In this document: positions 16,204 to 24,318 of the stretch, piece after piece
How the letters are laid out: each line of letters opens with the position of its first letter
How positions within the stretch are numbered: the first letter of the stretch is position 1
From: a bacterium
GTDB lineage: Bacteria > Cyanobacteriota > Vampirovibrionia > Gastranaerophilales > Gastranaerophilaceae
Direction of reading: 5' to 3'
Length of the DNA: 34,813 bases
Assembly (NCBI GenBank): GCA_017512405.1
Contig: JAFWGJ010000031.1
Location: forward strand, 1 to 34,813
Position numbers and translations under genes: made by a program
The notes under the pieces: generated by a model
Told to the model about the DNA's origin: nothing
Database searches by the model: none
Seen by the model: the letters and a program-made list of their open reading frames with translations, nothing else

Positions 16204-17648
16204 TGTTAAAAACGCTCTCAAATATAAAATACGGCTTAACATTTTTGAGTCTGGGAATATTTATTTTCTTTTATAAATGTGTATTGAGCGGTTTTGATTT
16301 GCTTCCTGGAGATAATATAGATTCAAGGTATATAAACTATATTCTTGAACATTTTTGGCTATGGTTTCATCAAATTACCCCCCACAATGAATTATGGAAC
16401 ATGCCAATACTCTACCCTGCCCAAAATACGTTATCAAATTCTGATATGTTATTCGGTCTGGGAATTTTTTATATACCTATAAGATATTTTACCAATCCTT
16501 ATAACTCTTTTTTAATAACCGTTTTTATAATGTGCCTTTTGAATTTTTCAACATTTTATTTTTTATTAAAAAAATGTTTTAATTTCAAAGATCTATCAAG
16601 CGCATTTGGAGCATACTTTTATGCATTTTCATTGATAAAATATGCTCAATTTTGCCACGTACAGCTTTTATCTCAATTTTACACAATATTGGCATTAATT
16701 TGCTTTATAAAAAGTAAAAAATATAAATACCTTACTTTTATAGGATGTGCTTTTGTAGCATTACAGTTGTACACAAGTTTTTATTTGGGTTGGTTTATTA
16801 TTTTTACGATTTTTTTCGTCACAGTTATCACTTTATTCTTTGAGAAAGAACGTAATAAAATATTTCAATATCTAAAGCAAAATTACAAATTTATAATTTT
16901 TAATTTGCTATTTCTTATTACGTTTTTATTACCATTAGCAATGCATTATTTGATGGTAGGTATAACAAAATTCCCTTATAATGCCGAAATCATTATATAT
17001 CCGTCATTTAAAAATTATATTTTAAATTTCTCTCTAATTAATAATTTACTACTCTTTAAATCGGAAAATTATAGTCCTGATATTGTATTTGGATTTGGTA
17101 TTATAACATCACTATTAATATTTATCAGCTTTTTCCATTTAAAAAAATACCGAAATATAATTGTTATATTTACTTTACTTATATACGCAGTACTATGTAT
17201 TCCTCTCATGCACAAATTATTATATGATTATTTCCCCGGTGCAGGTGCAATAAGAGCTGTTGGAAGATATTTAAACATACTATGCCCTATTTTTGCAATA
17301 TTATTAGCAAATTTTATTGAAAAAATAAATAAAAAAGCATTAAAAGCAATAATAATTATAACAATTATTATTGAGCAAATACCTGTACATTCATTTCTTT
17401 TATATAGCAAAAAACAAGCCTTGCAAGATATTACAAAGTACAATGTTCCTAAAACTTGCAGCGTAATTTTTATGAATTATTCAAAAATTCCTGATGAAAA
17501 CCATACACTGATACATAAAATTGAAGTAGATGGAATGTGGCTGGCATTAGCCCATAGAATATATACAGTTAACGGATATGGCGGTATGATTGTAAATCGT
17601 CCCCGAGTAAAATTGAAACCTGAATGTATAATAGAATTGAAAGACTAA
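16203..17648 (+). CDS. Polytopic membrane protein, GT-C glycosyltransferase-like
   Basis: 481 aa with roughly ten to eleven hydrophobic helices. After the first helix is a long extracytoplasmic loop starting LLPGDNIDSRYINYILEHFW, an acidic stretch like the first-loop Asp motif of GT-C enzymes that use polyprenyl-phosphate sugars. A second loop contains FPGAGAIRAVGRYLN, and the protein ends with a small soluble C-terminal part (YTVNGYGGMIVNRP). The layout resembles YfhO/ArnT-style membrane glycosyltransferases, but I cannot name a donor or acceptor. Coupled by a one-base overlap to the nitroreductase gene; last gene of this operon. Confidence 0.75.
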   Translation: MLKTLSNIKYGLTFLSLGIFIFFYKCVLSGFDLLPGDNIDSRYINYILEHFWLWFHQITPHNELWNMPILYPAQNTLSNSDMLFGLGIFYIPIRYFTNPYNSFLITVFIMCLLNFSTFYFLLKKCFNFKDLSSAFGAYFYAFSLIKYAQFCHVQLLSQFYTILALICFIKSKKYKYLTFIGCAFVALQLYTSFYLGWFIIFTIFFVTVITLFFEKERNKIFQYLKQNYKFIIFNLLFLITFLLPLAMHYLMVGITKFPYNAEIIIYPSFKNYILNFSLINNLLLFKSENYSPDIVFGFGIITSLLIFISFFHLKKYRNIIVIFTLLIYAVLCIPLMHKLLYDYFPGAGAIRAVGRYLNILCPIFAILLANFIEKINKKALKAIIIITIIIEQIPVHSFLLYSKKQALQDITKYNVPKTCSVIFMNYSKIPDENHTLIHKIEVDGMWLALAHRIYTVNGYGGMIVNRPRVKLKPECIIELKD

Positions 17649-17666
17649 ATTTATGATTTTATTTTG

Positions 17667-17675
17667 TGATAAAAT
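17667..17675 (+). promoter_or_regulatory. tolC promoter, extended -10, predicted leaderless
   Basis: TGATAAAAT: an extended TGn motif plus TAAAAT (17670-17675), ending six bases before the ATG at 17682. No Shine-Dalgarno is present, and no good -35 is seen, as allowed for extended -10 promoters. Confidence 0.6.
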
Positions 17676-17681
17676 TTGATT

Positions 17682-19184
17682 ATGAAAAAGTTTTTTTTGA
17701 TTATTGTTGCTTTATTTTTGGTATCTTCGGGTGTACAAGCAATAGAAGATTGCGGATGTGAGCACCATCATCATTTTGATACTGCAATTAAAGTAAAAGA
17801 TGGAACACTTTTAAATGTCAGAGATTGTATATCAATTGGCGTAAATAACAGCCCTGTAATAAAAGAATACGCACACAGATTGGAAATTGCAAAAAGTAAT
17901 GTCGGAATTGCAAAATCTGCATATTTTCCTGAATTTTCTGCGGGTGCAGGATTTAGACAAGAATTTAATTCTAATAGAAATGAATTTGCAAGAAATTACA
18001 GTGAAATTCCAACAGTCGGCATAAGTTTAAACAAAATGATTTGGGATTTTGGCAAAACAACAGCAAATGTAAAAATGGAAGAGTTTTTCAAAATTGCAGC
18101 AGAATACGAGTTTGAAGATATAATTTGCCAAACAGTTTTTAATATAAAAATTGCATACTATGAATTGTTAAAAGCAAAATCTCATTATGAAGCACATAAA
18201 ACATATTTTGATATACAGAATAATCTTGTAAAAGATATTCAAAAACTCGTCAAATCAGGACAAAAGGATAATGCCGATTTAATAAATGCAAAACTAATAC
18301 TCATAAAAACAAAAACACAGTTAATTGAAGCTGAAAACGATTACAAAATTGCAAAGGAAAATTTAAATAATGCGATATATTTAAAAAATGCTCCGGATTA
18401 TTCTGTTTATGCAACAGACACCTTTAATTATAAACCTGCCAAACAAACAGTTTACTCAAATGTATACAATTTAAAAAATAACAAATCTATAAAAGATGAC
18501 ACCATTTTTCAACACCCAAATTATAGCTATAATAAGGCAGTTGAAATTGCATACAAAAACAGTCCCGATATAAAAGCGCTTGTTGCAACAAGAAATGCAT
18601 TTGAACAAGCCCTTGTTTTTGTAAAAAGAAGCTATTACCCTAGTTTAAACGCAGGTGTAGGTTATGATTTTCTAAACACAAATCATTATAATAACAATGG
18701 ATTATCTGTTGCAGTAACAATAGATTCAACAATTAACGGGATGCGCCAAAAATATGATTTAAAAGGAGCTAATGCACAATTAAATCTTGCAAACACAGAA
18801 ATAGAAACATTTAAAGATAATTTATATTTCACCGTAAGAAAATGTCTTAACAATGTAAATTCGACATACAAAAATTTACCTGCAAACAGGGAAAAAATGA
18901 GTATTGCAGCTAAAAATTTTGAATTAACATACAATAATTATAAATCCAACCAAATGAATCAACTCGAACTCGAAAATTCTGTGCAAGAATATTTCAACTC
19001 ATTAATTGATTATATTAACTCGCAATTTGATTATAATATATCATTAATAAGACTTGAAATGGCTATGCACGAGCATTTAATTGATTATCATGATGATGCG
19101 GAACACGCAGCCGATTTTCACGAAGGCAATGAAAACGATGCTCTAAGCAAGTTAATTAGATGCAATAAAAAGCATAAACCATAA
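17682..19184 (+). CDS. TolC-family outer-membrane efflux protein
   Basis: 500 aa with a Sec signal peptide (KKFFLIIVALFLVSSGVQA, cleavage near residue 21). Two OEP repeats are visible, each starting with a helix pattern (VRDCISIGVNNSPVIKEYAHRLE and AVEIAYKNSPDIKALVATRN) followed by a beta-hairpin (YFPEFSAGAGF; YYPSLNAGVGYDF) and long heptad helices: the classic trimeric channel-tunnel. Unusual: the mature N terminus starts with a Cys/His patch (CGCEHHHH) and the C-terminal tail has a second His/Asp/Glu-rich patch (HEHLIDYHDDAEHAADFHEG) ending near a Cys, which suggests metal binding. No adaptor or inner-membrane pump lies beside it. A TTG codon two codons upstream is possible but is not favoured by the promoter position. 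Confidence 0.93.
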   Translation: MKKFFLIIVALFLVSSGVQAIEDCGCEHHHHFDTAIKVKDGTLLNVRDCISIGVNNSPVIKEYAHRLEIAKSNVGIAKSAYFPEFSAGAGFRQEFNSNRNEFARNYSEIPTVGISLNKMIWDFGKTTANVKMEEFFKIAAEYEFEDIICQTVFNIKIAYYELLKAKSHYEAHKTYFDIQNNLVKDIQKLVKSGQKDNADLINAKLILIKTKTQLIEAENDYKIAKENLNNAIYLKNAPDYSVYATDTFNYKPAKQTVYSNVYNLKNNKSIKDDTIFQHPNYSYNKAVEIAYKNSPDIKALVATRNAFEQALVFVKRSYYPSLNAGVGYDFLNTNHYNNNGLSVAVTIDSTINGMRQKYDLKGANAQLNLANTEIETFKDNLYFTVRKCLNNVNSTYKNLPANREKMSIAAKNFELTYNNYKSNQMNQLELENSVQEYFNSLIDYINSQFDYNISLIRLEMAMHEHLIDYHDDAEHAADFHEGNENDALSKLIRCNKKHKP

Positions 19185-19193
19185 GGATATTTA

Positions 19194-20936
19194 ATGTTTA
19201 AAAAAAATATAGAATGTCTGGAAAAAGTAAATAAAACACTTGCAGAAAAAATAAAAAATACATCTTTGGACAAAGTAAGCGAAAGTGTAGGTGCAATAAA
19301 AAATGAACAAGGAGAATACATACTTGTTCAGAATCAAAAGTATGTTGATGATACACCAAGCCCTGTTGAAGCCGCAAAAGAAATTTATACAGACTCGATA
19401 AGAAATGCAACAACACGTCACGATTTTATAGTCATATTTGGTTTAGGACTTGGCAACTTACTGGATTATACTCACGAAAAAAGCATTTGTAATCTTATTT
19501 TATATGAGCCTGATTTGGAAATATTAAGATTTACATTTGAATATGTTGATTTATCGAGATATTTTACAGATGGACGTCTTTACGTAACGGACTCAATTCA
19601 AGAATGCACAAAATATATCGAAAATAAATACTTATTAGATGATAAAATAGAATTTGTATATATAAAAAATTATCTTATGCAACATTCTAGCGAGTTTACG
19701 GTACTTACTGAAAGAATTTACGATGTTTGTAATTCAAAAATTATTGACATGAATACCACCCAAAAGATGTCAAAATCTTGGGTAAAAAATGAAATTTTCA
19801 ATGTTTCCTCACCTAAAACAAACTATCCGATAAATATATTAAAAAATAAATTTAAAGATAAAACAGCACTCATTTTAGGTGCGGGTCCATCTCTAAAAGA
19901 TAATATTGAAAATATAAAAAAATACAGAGATAAATTTGTAATATTTGCCGTACACAGAACCCTGAAAACATTAACAGACAACGGTATAATACCTGATTTT
20001 TGTGTCATAGTTGATGCAAAATGGCTAAAATATTACATAACACCGGAAAATACATTTTTAAATAACATTAATCTCATTGCAGACATAAAAGCTGACAGAT
20101 ACATACAAAATTTACCTTCAAAAAACCTTTTTATATATTACTCCGAAAATAATATTATAGGTGAAAAAATATCTTCAAGAATTTCAGATAAAGTAGAATT
20201 GCTTGAAACCGGCGGAACAAGTACAATATGTGCATATCGATGTGCAAAATACCTTGGATTTAAAACACTGATTTTTGCAGGAATAGATTTAGCATTTAAA
20301 GATGATACTGTGTACTGTGACGGTCAAATAGCAGCAGCAAATAATCAAAATAGTGTAAAAATACAAAATATTCTGCGTGAAACAACCCAAGTAAAATCTG
20401 TTACTGGAGAATATGTACAGACAAGAGCGGATTATGCAAGTTTTATAAAACAATTTGAACTGATTTTTGCAAAAGACAAAAACGTTAAATTATACAATTT
20501 AACTACATTTGGAGCTTATATATCAGGTATGATATACAAATCTTTTGAAGAAATAATTTCATCAACAAACATTGAAACTTTAAATGCAGACGAAATAATA
20601 GAACATGCAAAAACTGAAAATACAGAGCTTCCTGATAAAATAAGAAAATTAACTCAACAAATTCTATTGGAAGAAAAAAATAAAATAAAACCCATAGCTG
20701 ATTTAATTAATGAATGGTTTGAAATGTACGAAAATCATCCGTCATTTTTTGAATATGCCACAAATATAATTACCAAAATAACTTCAACGATGATATTACA
20801 GGATTGTATTCAAATAGAACTTATAAAATTTTCAAAGCTCGTTGTATCAAAAAATACGGAAGAAAAGAAGGAATTTTTACTCAATTTATTCGATATAATT
20901 TTAAAGCATTATAAAAATTTAGATAACTTAATATAA
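19194..20936 (+). CDS. MptE-like/DUF115 protein (Maf-type motility accessory factor family)
   Basis: 580 aa. The core (about residues 218-420) matches the 6-hydroxymethylpterin diphosphokinase MptE-like (DUF115) fold used by bacterial Maf proteins: TALILGAGPSLKDNIENI, then AVHRTLKTL, GIIPDFCVIVDA, and later ETGGTSTICAYRCAKYLGF and IFAGIDLAF. N- and C-terminal flanking domains of about 200 and 150 aa are typical of Maf proteins, which attach nonulosonic acids to flagellin or related surface proteins. The sugar and protein targets are unknown here; no flagellar genes are near. It follows tolC by nine bases with AAGGAT before the ATG, so probably co-transcribed. Confidence 0.85.
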   Translation: MFKKNIECLEKVNKTLAEKIKNTSLDKVSESVGAIKNEQGEYILVQNQKYVDDTPSPVEAAKEIYTDSIRNATTRHDFIVIFGLGLGNLLDYTHEKSICNLILYEPDLEILRFTFEYVDLSRYFTDGRLYVTDSIQECTKYIENKYLLDDKIEFVYIKNYLMQHSSEFTVLTERIYDVCNSKIIDMNTTQKMSKSWVKNEIFNVSSPKTNYPINILKNKFKDKTALILGAGPSLKDNIENIKKYRDKFVIFAVHRTLKTLTDNGIIPDFCVIVDAKWLKYYITPENTFLNNINLIADIKADRYIQNLPSKNLFIYYSENNIIGEKISSRISDKVELLETGGTSTICAYRCAKYLGFKTLIFAGIDLAFKDDTVYCDGQIAAANNQNSVKIQNILRETTQVKSVTGEYVQTRADYASFIKQFELIFAKDKNVKLYNLTTFGAYISGMIYKSFEEIISSTNIETLNADEIIEHAKTENTELPDKIRKLTQQILLEEKNKIKPIADLINEWFEMYENHPSFFEYATNIITKITSTMILQDCIQIELIKFSKLVVSKNTEEKKEFLLNLFDIILKHYKNLDNLI

Positions 20937-20937
20937 C

Positions 20938-20966
20938 TTGAAATGCCCATCTCTTTATGTTATATG
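20938..20966 (+). promoter_or_regulatory. Promoter of the PspA operon
   Basis: TTGAAA (20938-20943), a 17-bp spacer and TATATG (20961-20966), eight bases before the ATG at 20975. The -35 overlaps the end of the preceding gene. The predicted leader is about two bases and has no Shine-Dalgarno. Confidence 0.55.
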
Positions 20967-20974
20967 TTTAGATT

Positions 20975-21361
20975 ATGAAAGATATTAAGAACATGTTAAA
21001 AGGTGCCGTTGATAAAATCAAATCGGCAGTAGAAAAAGAAGATATTCCTTTATCGGAAGCTTATGCACAAATGGATGCTGAATTAGAAGAAGCTGAAAAA
21101 GCTTATGGTAAACCGTTATTTCCAACGGATGATGAGCCTGTTTCATTAGATAATCATTATCTGAAGATATTGGGCTTTAAAGATGAGATTTTGCCTGACT
21201 TTGAAACAATAAAAGCCAGATATGAGGAATTGTTAGAAAAATATAATCCTGATAATTTTGAAGAAGATGAAAAGAAACAAATAAAAGCAACTAAGAAAAT
21301 CTATATGATTAACTCTGCTTATGACTATTTTTTGGCTAAGTATAAAGAAAGTGAGCAATAA
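20975..21361 (+). CDS. J-domain-like protein lacking the HPD motif
   Basis: 128 aa, soluble. Residues 1-45 form a charged amphipathic helix region. Residues 60-120 follow the J-domain pattern: HYLKILGF (as YxxLG), an acidic turn, a helix DFETIKARYEELLEKY, then NPDNF at 91-95 where canonical J domains have HPD, then IKATKKIYMINSAYDYF like the third helix (xxINxAYxxL). The His is Asn, so stimulation of DnaK ATPase is not expected, as in other J-like proteins. It overlaps the pspA start (TAATG) and leads the operon, so it may regulate or cap PspA. The J relationship is my reading of the pattern, not a database hit. Confidence 0.7.
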   Translation: MKDIKNMLKGAVDKIKSAVEKEDIPLSEAYAQMDAELEEAEKAYGKPLFPTDDEPVSLDNHYLKILGFKDEILPDFETIKARYEELLEKYNPDNFEEDEKKQIKATKKIYMINSAYDYFLAKYKESEQ

Positions 21362-22104
21362 TGAATATTTTTCAAAAGTTATTTAAAGTGGTACAATCCT
21401 TTTTGCACGCATTTGTAAATCATATTCAAGATCCTATTTTGATGGCAGAACAAGCTATCAGAGACTTAAAAAAAGATTATGATGCAAGTATGAAAGGTCT
21501 TGCAGAAATTAAATCTCTTGCAATAGATACACAAAACAAAATCGCAGAACAAACAGAAATTGCAAAAGATTACGAAAAGAAAGCTCTTACATTACTGCAA
21601 AAAGCGCAAGCAGGTGATTTAAGCCAAGCCGAAGCCGACAGGTTAGCTTCAGAAGCATTAAAGAAAAAACAAACAGCTGTTGAAAACATAAAGAAATATA
21701 CACTTGATGTTAAAAACTATAATGGTATGTCAGAAAAAATGGAAAGCAAAATTGCAACATTAAAAGAACAGATTCAAAATTGGGAAAGTGAAGTTCAAAC
21801 ATTAAAAGCTCGCCATAAAGTTGCTGTTACATCAAGAAAAATTAGTAAACAAATGGTTTCAATGAGTGATAACAATGCACAAGTATTGTTAGAGAATATG
21901 AAAGAAAAAGTTCAAAAAGAAGAATCTATGGCACAGGCTTATGAAGAAATGACAACAATTGAAACTGATATTGATAAAGAAATCAATGCAGCAATAGGTT
22001 CTACATATTCTGATGAAGTTCAACAATCATTATTAGAACTAAAAAAACAAATTACTCCAACATATCTAATAGAACAAAAAGATATCGAAACAGAAAACAA
22101 TTAG
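21361..22104 (+). CDS. PspA/IM30 (Vipp1) family protein
   Basis: 247-aa, almost entirely alpha-helical, ESCRT-III-like membrane-remodelling protein. The N-terminal MNIFQKLFKVVQSFLHAFVN is an amphipathic membrane-binding helix; IQDPILMAEQAIRDL is the family hairpin start; the rest is a long coiled coil (about 25-215). It is expected to polymerise on the inner membrane under stress. It lacks the extra C-terminal helix of Vipp1, so a PspA/YjfJ-like role is favoured over a thylakoid one. Translationally coupled to the J-like gene upstream; the DUF4178-like gene starts 13 bases downstream. Confidence 0.92.
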   Translation: MNIFQKLFKVVQSFLHAFVNHIQDPILMAEQAIRDLKKDYDASMKGLAEIKSLAIDTQNKIAEQTEIAKDYEKKALTLLQKAQAGDLSQAEADRLASEALKKKQTAVENIKKYTLDVKNYNGMSEKMESKIATLKEQIQNWESEVQTLKARHKVAVTSRKISKQMVSMSDNNAQVLLENMKEKVQKEESMAQAYEEMTTIETDIDKEINAAIGSTYSDEVQQSLLELKKQITPTYLIEQKDIETENN

Positions 22105-22117
22105 TAAGGAATTAAAA

Positions 22118-22825
22118 ATGTACATAGCAATTTACGGAATAATCATTTTAGCAATAATACTTTGCATTATTCCAATGTCAACAGGTTTTATAGCTGCATT
22201 AGGTCTTATTGTAGCAGCTATAATGATTATAGTATTAGCAAAAAGAAACTTTGACCTAAAACAAAGCATGAGCAAATATCCTGAGGATATGAGAATTATT
22301 CAAAACGTTAAAGAAGGCGGCGTAATTAAACTTGCAAATATTGACGGTTATAATGAAGATTTGGACTTAAAGGTTATCGGCAGAAATCTTTATATGGAAG
22401 GCGATTACAGTTGGTATGAACTTGAATGTTTGAGAAATGACGGTGAAAAAGTTTGGGTTGATGTTGATGATGACGACAATCTGCTTGTATCAGTTGTATT
22501 GAAAAAAATAACATTACAAGACATAAAAGCAAATGCAACTTCATTGGAACGAATGGATGAAGAAGAATCAGGTACAATTTATTATGACTCCGTAAGATAT
22601 GATTATGATGATTCCGGTGATGCAAAATTCTATAAGCACTGTGATGACTCCAAAGTTGAAAAATTATATTACTGGGATTTCAAATCCAACAGTGGTAAAT
22701 ATATGATTTCCGTAGAAAAATGGAAAAGTGAAGAAGGCAAAGACGATTATGTATGCTATTATTCACAAATAGTTAAACCAATGGCTATTACAGTTTATTC
22801 AACACACGGTGAGGAACAAAAATAA
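22118..22825 (+). CDS. Membrane-anchored DUF4178-like protein
   Basis: 235 aa. Two short hydrophobic segments at the N terminus (about 4-24 and 28-42) are followed by beta-rich soluble parts. Residues about 65-130 match the DUF4178 pattern: GGVIKLANIDGY, LKVIGRNLYMEGDYSWYELEC, then DGEKVWVDVDDDDNLLVS. The second half (YDSVRYDYDDSGDAKFYKHC to YYWDFKSNSGKYMISVEKW) is a further beta unit. Function of DUF4178 is unknown, but it is a recurrent neighbour of PspA, DUF350 and aminopropyltransferases (E. coli yjf-type clusters). AAGGA precedes the ATG. Stop overlaps the next start (TAATG). Confidence 0.8.
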   Translation: MYIAIYGIIILAIILCIIPMSTGFIAALGLIVAAIMIIVLAKRNFDLKQSMSKYPEDMRIIQNVKEGGVIKLANIDGYNEDLDLKVIGRNLYMEGDYSWYELECLRNDGEKVWVDVDDDDNLLVSVVLKKITLQDIKANATSLERMDEEESGTIYYDSVRYDYDDSGDAKFYKHCDDSKVEKLYYWDFKSNSGKYMISVEKWKSEEGKDDYVCYYSQIVKPMAITVYSTHGEEQK

Positions 22826-23694
22826 TGAAATATTCAATTTTAACAAGCCTTATATACATTGTTGTATCTTGTTTAATGTTAATATTCGGCAAATGGTTAT
22901 TTACCAAATGCATAAAATATGATATGTATGGTGAAATAAAAAAAGGTAATGTTACGGCAGTAATACCGTATTGCGGATTTTTATTCGGAAATGTTGCCGT
23001 TTTAATCGGAGCATTTGTAGGGGATTCATCATTATCGTTTAAATCTGATTTGCTATACTACATAATATATGCATTAATTGGAATAGTACTAATGTTATTT
23101 TCGGGATTTATTGTTGAAAAAGCTATTTTGCATAAATTTGATAATGTTGCAGAAATTGTAAGAGACAGAAACATTGGAACAGCAGCTGTTCACTTTGGCA
23201 TATATGTCGCATCAGGTCTAATAATTTCAGCTTGCGTAACAGGTGAAACTCTTGCAACACATGGTAAAATATATGGATTAGTTTCATCAATCGTTTATTA
23301 TATACTCGGAATGGCATTTTTAATTTTATTTGCAAAAATATATGATTTATTGACACCGTATGCGCTTCTAAAAGAAATCGAAGAAGACAACGTTGCTGTG
23401 GGAGTTGCTTTTGCAGGTAATATTATAGCAATCGGTTTAATATTAATGCGTGCAACCATAGGTGATGTAGGAACCTGGCAGCACGGATTATTGTTATATT
23501 TTATAGATTTAACGGCAATTGTTCTTTTACTTCCAAGTATAGCTTTTATTTTGGACAGAATGATAGTAAAAGCTATTAACATAAAACAGGAAATTAAAGA
23601 TAATAACATCGCAGCAGGACTTGGCGAGGCTTTTGTTATAATAGTTTTTGCATTACTAATCTTCTTTATGGTAGATTTCGTAAATATAGTATAA
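22825..23694 (+). CDS. DUF350 family membrane protein
   Basis: 289 aa with about eight membrane helices arranged as two DUF350 units of four. The repeated signature appears as GEIKKGNVTAVIPYCGFLFG, DRNIGTAAVHFGIYVASGL, EEDNVAVGVAFAGNIIAIG and DNNIAAGLGEAFVIIV; these repeated D/N-xxA-GxxxxG helices are diagnostic. E. coli YjfL is a shorter single-unit member. A transport or lipid-related role has been suggested only by context. Coupled by one-base overlap to the DUF4178-like gene. GAGGAA lies eight bases before the ATG. Confidence 0.88.
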   Translation: MKYSILTSLIYIVVSCLMLIFGKWLFTKCIKYDMYGEIKKGNVTAVIPYCGFLFGNVAVLIGAFVGDSSLSFKSDLLYYIIYALIGIVLMLFSGFIVEKAILHKFDNVAEIVRDRNIGTAAVHFGIYVASGLIISACVTGETLATHGKIYGLVSSIVYYILGMAFLILFAKIYDLLTPYALLKEIEEDNVAVGVAFAGNIIAIGLILMRATIGDVGTWQHGLLLYFIDLTAIVLLLPSIAFILDRMIVKAINIKQEIKDNNIAAGLGEAFVIIVFALLIFFMVDFVNIV

Positions 23695-23715
23695 GTTTTG
23701 GGTAAATAGCAAAGT

Positions 23716-24318
23716 ATGAAAGTAAATCCTAAACAGAAAAAAGAGAATTTATTTTTTTATAACAACTTAATGTTAATAGTTGCAATATTTTGTGCTGTGT
23801 GCTTTGTAACTTATTTTACGGTAGAAAATAAAGCTATTGCAAAACGTTCATATTCACTTGATGAAGGCTCTACCTATGGTCCGATTATTGTAAAAAAAGG
23901 TCAGCCAAAGCTTTGTAAAATTCGTTCTTCAATGTATGGCGATAATCAAAATATTTACTTTTCCGGTGAAGTATTAGACGAAGATAAAGAAACTCTGTAT
24001 GAATTCGGTAAAGATTTATGGCACGAAAGCGGTTATGACTCAGAAGGTTACTGGTCAGAATCCGACAGAAATATGGAGGTGCGTTTAGCATTTACTGAAC
24101 CTGGAAAATACTATATTCAGTTTCATACAGATGAAAATATGATGAATAATATAACATTAGAAATAGTAGTTAAAAAAGGTAGCGGTATTCCTCACCTAAT
24201 GATGGGTACATACCTTATACTTATTATAATATTTCTATTTATTATAATGAACAGAAAGTGGGTAAGAGAAAATCTTGAAAAACTAAATGATGTATTGGAG
24301 GAAATGAGCGATGACTAA
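23716..24318 (+). CDS. Two-helix membrane protein with an extracytoplasmic beta domain
   Basis: 200 aa, family not recognised. A hydrophobic helix (about 16-34) is followed by about 120 residues of exposed, beta-rich sequence containing SLDEGSTYGPIIVKKGQP and FTEPGKYYIQFHTDENM, a pattern like a small jelly-roll or carbohydrate/lipid-binding sandwich. A second helix lies at about 163-183, with an acidic coiled tail (NLEKLNDVLEEMSDD) in the cytoplasm. Both ends are therefore inside and the domain faces the periplasm. It may sense or bind something at the outer face for the PspA operon; that is inference. No good Shine-Dalgarno is seen after the 21-base gap. Confidence 0.75.
   Translation: MKVNPKQKKENLFFYNNLMLIVAIFCAVCFVTYFTVENKAIAKRSYSLDEGSTYGPIIVKKGQPKLCKIRSSMYGDNQNIYFSGEVLDEDKETLYEFGKDLWHESGYDSEGYWSESDRNMEVRLAFTEPGKYYIQFHTDENMMNNITLEIVVKKGSGIPHLMMGTYLILIIIFLFIIMNRKWVRENLEKLNDVLEEMSDD

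Noticed and set aside
17757..17775. CGCEHHHH in TolC as an affinity-tag or vector artefact
   Set aside because: It is followed by a normal TolC sequence and a second, different His-rich patch at the C terminus, and the flanking DNA is native in composition.
19191..19421. Overlapping minus-strand frames at the start of the MptE-like gene
   Set aside because: Shadows rich in Phe/Cys/Tyr, typical of the antisense of Lys/Glu-rich coding sequence.
21361..22104. PspA homologue as Vipp1 for thylakoids
   Set aside because: No C-terminal Vipp1 extension and no photosynthesis genes; the yjf-like neighbourhood favours the PspA/YjfJ type.
23298..23609. 103-codon minus-strand frame inside the DUF350 gene
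   Set aside because: The sense strand has clear repeated DUF350 helices; the antisense has no signals.
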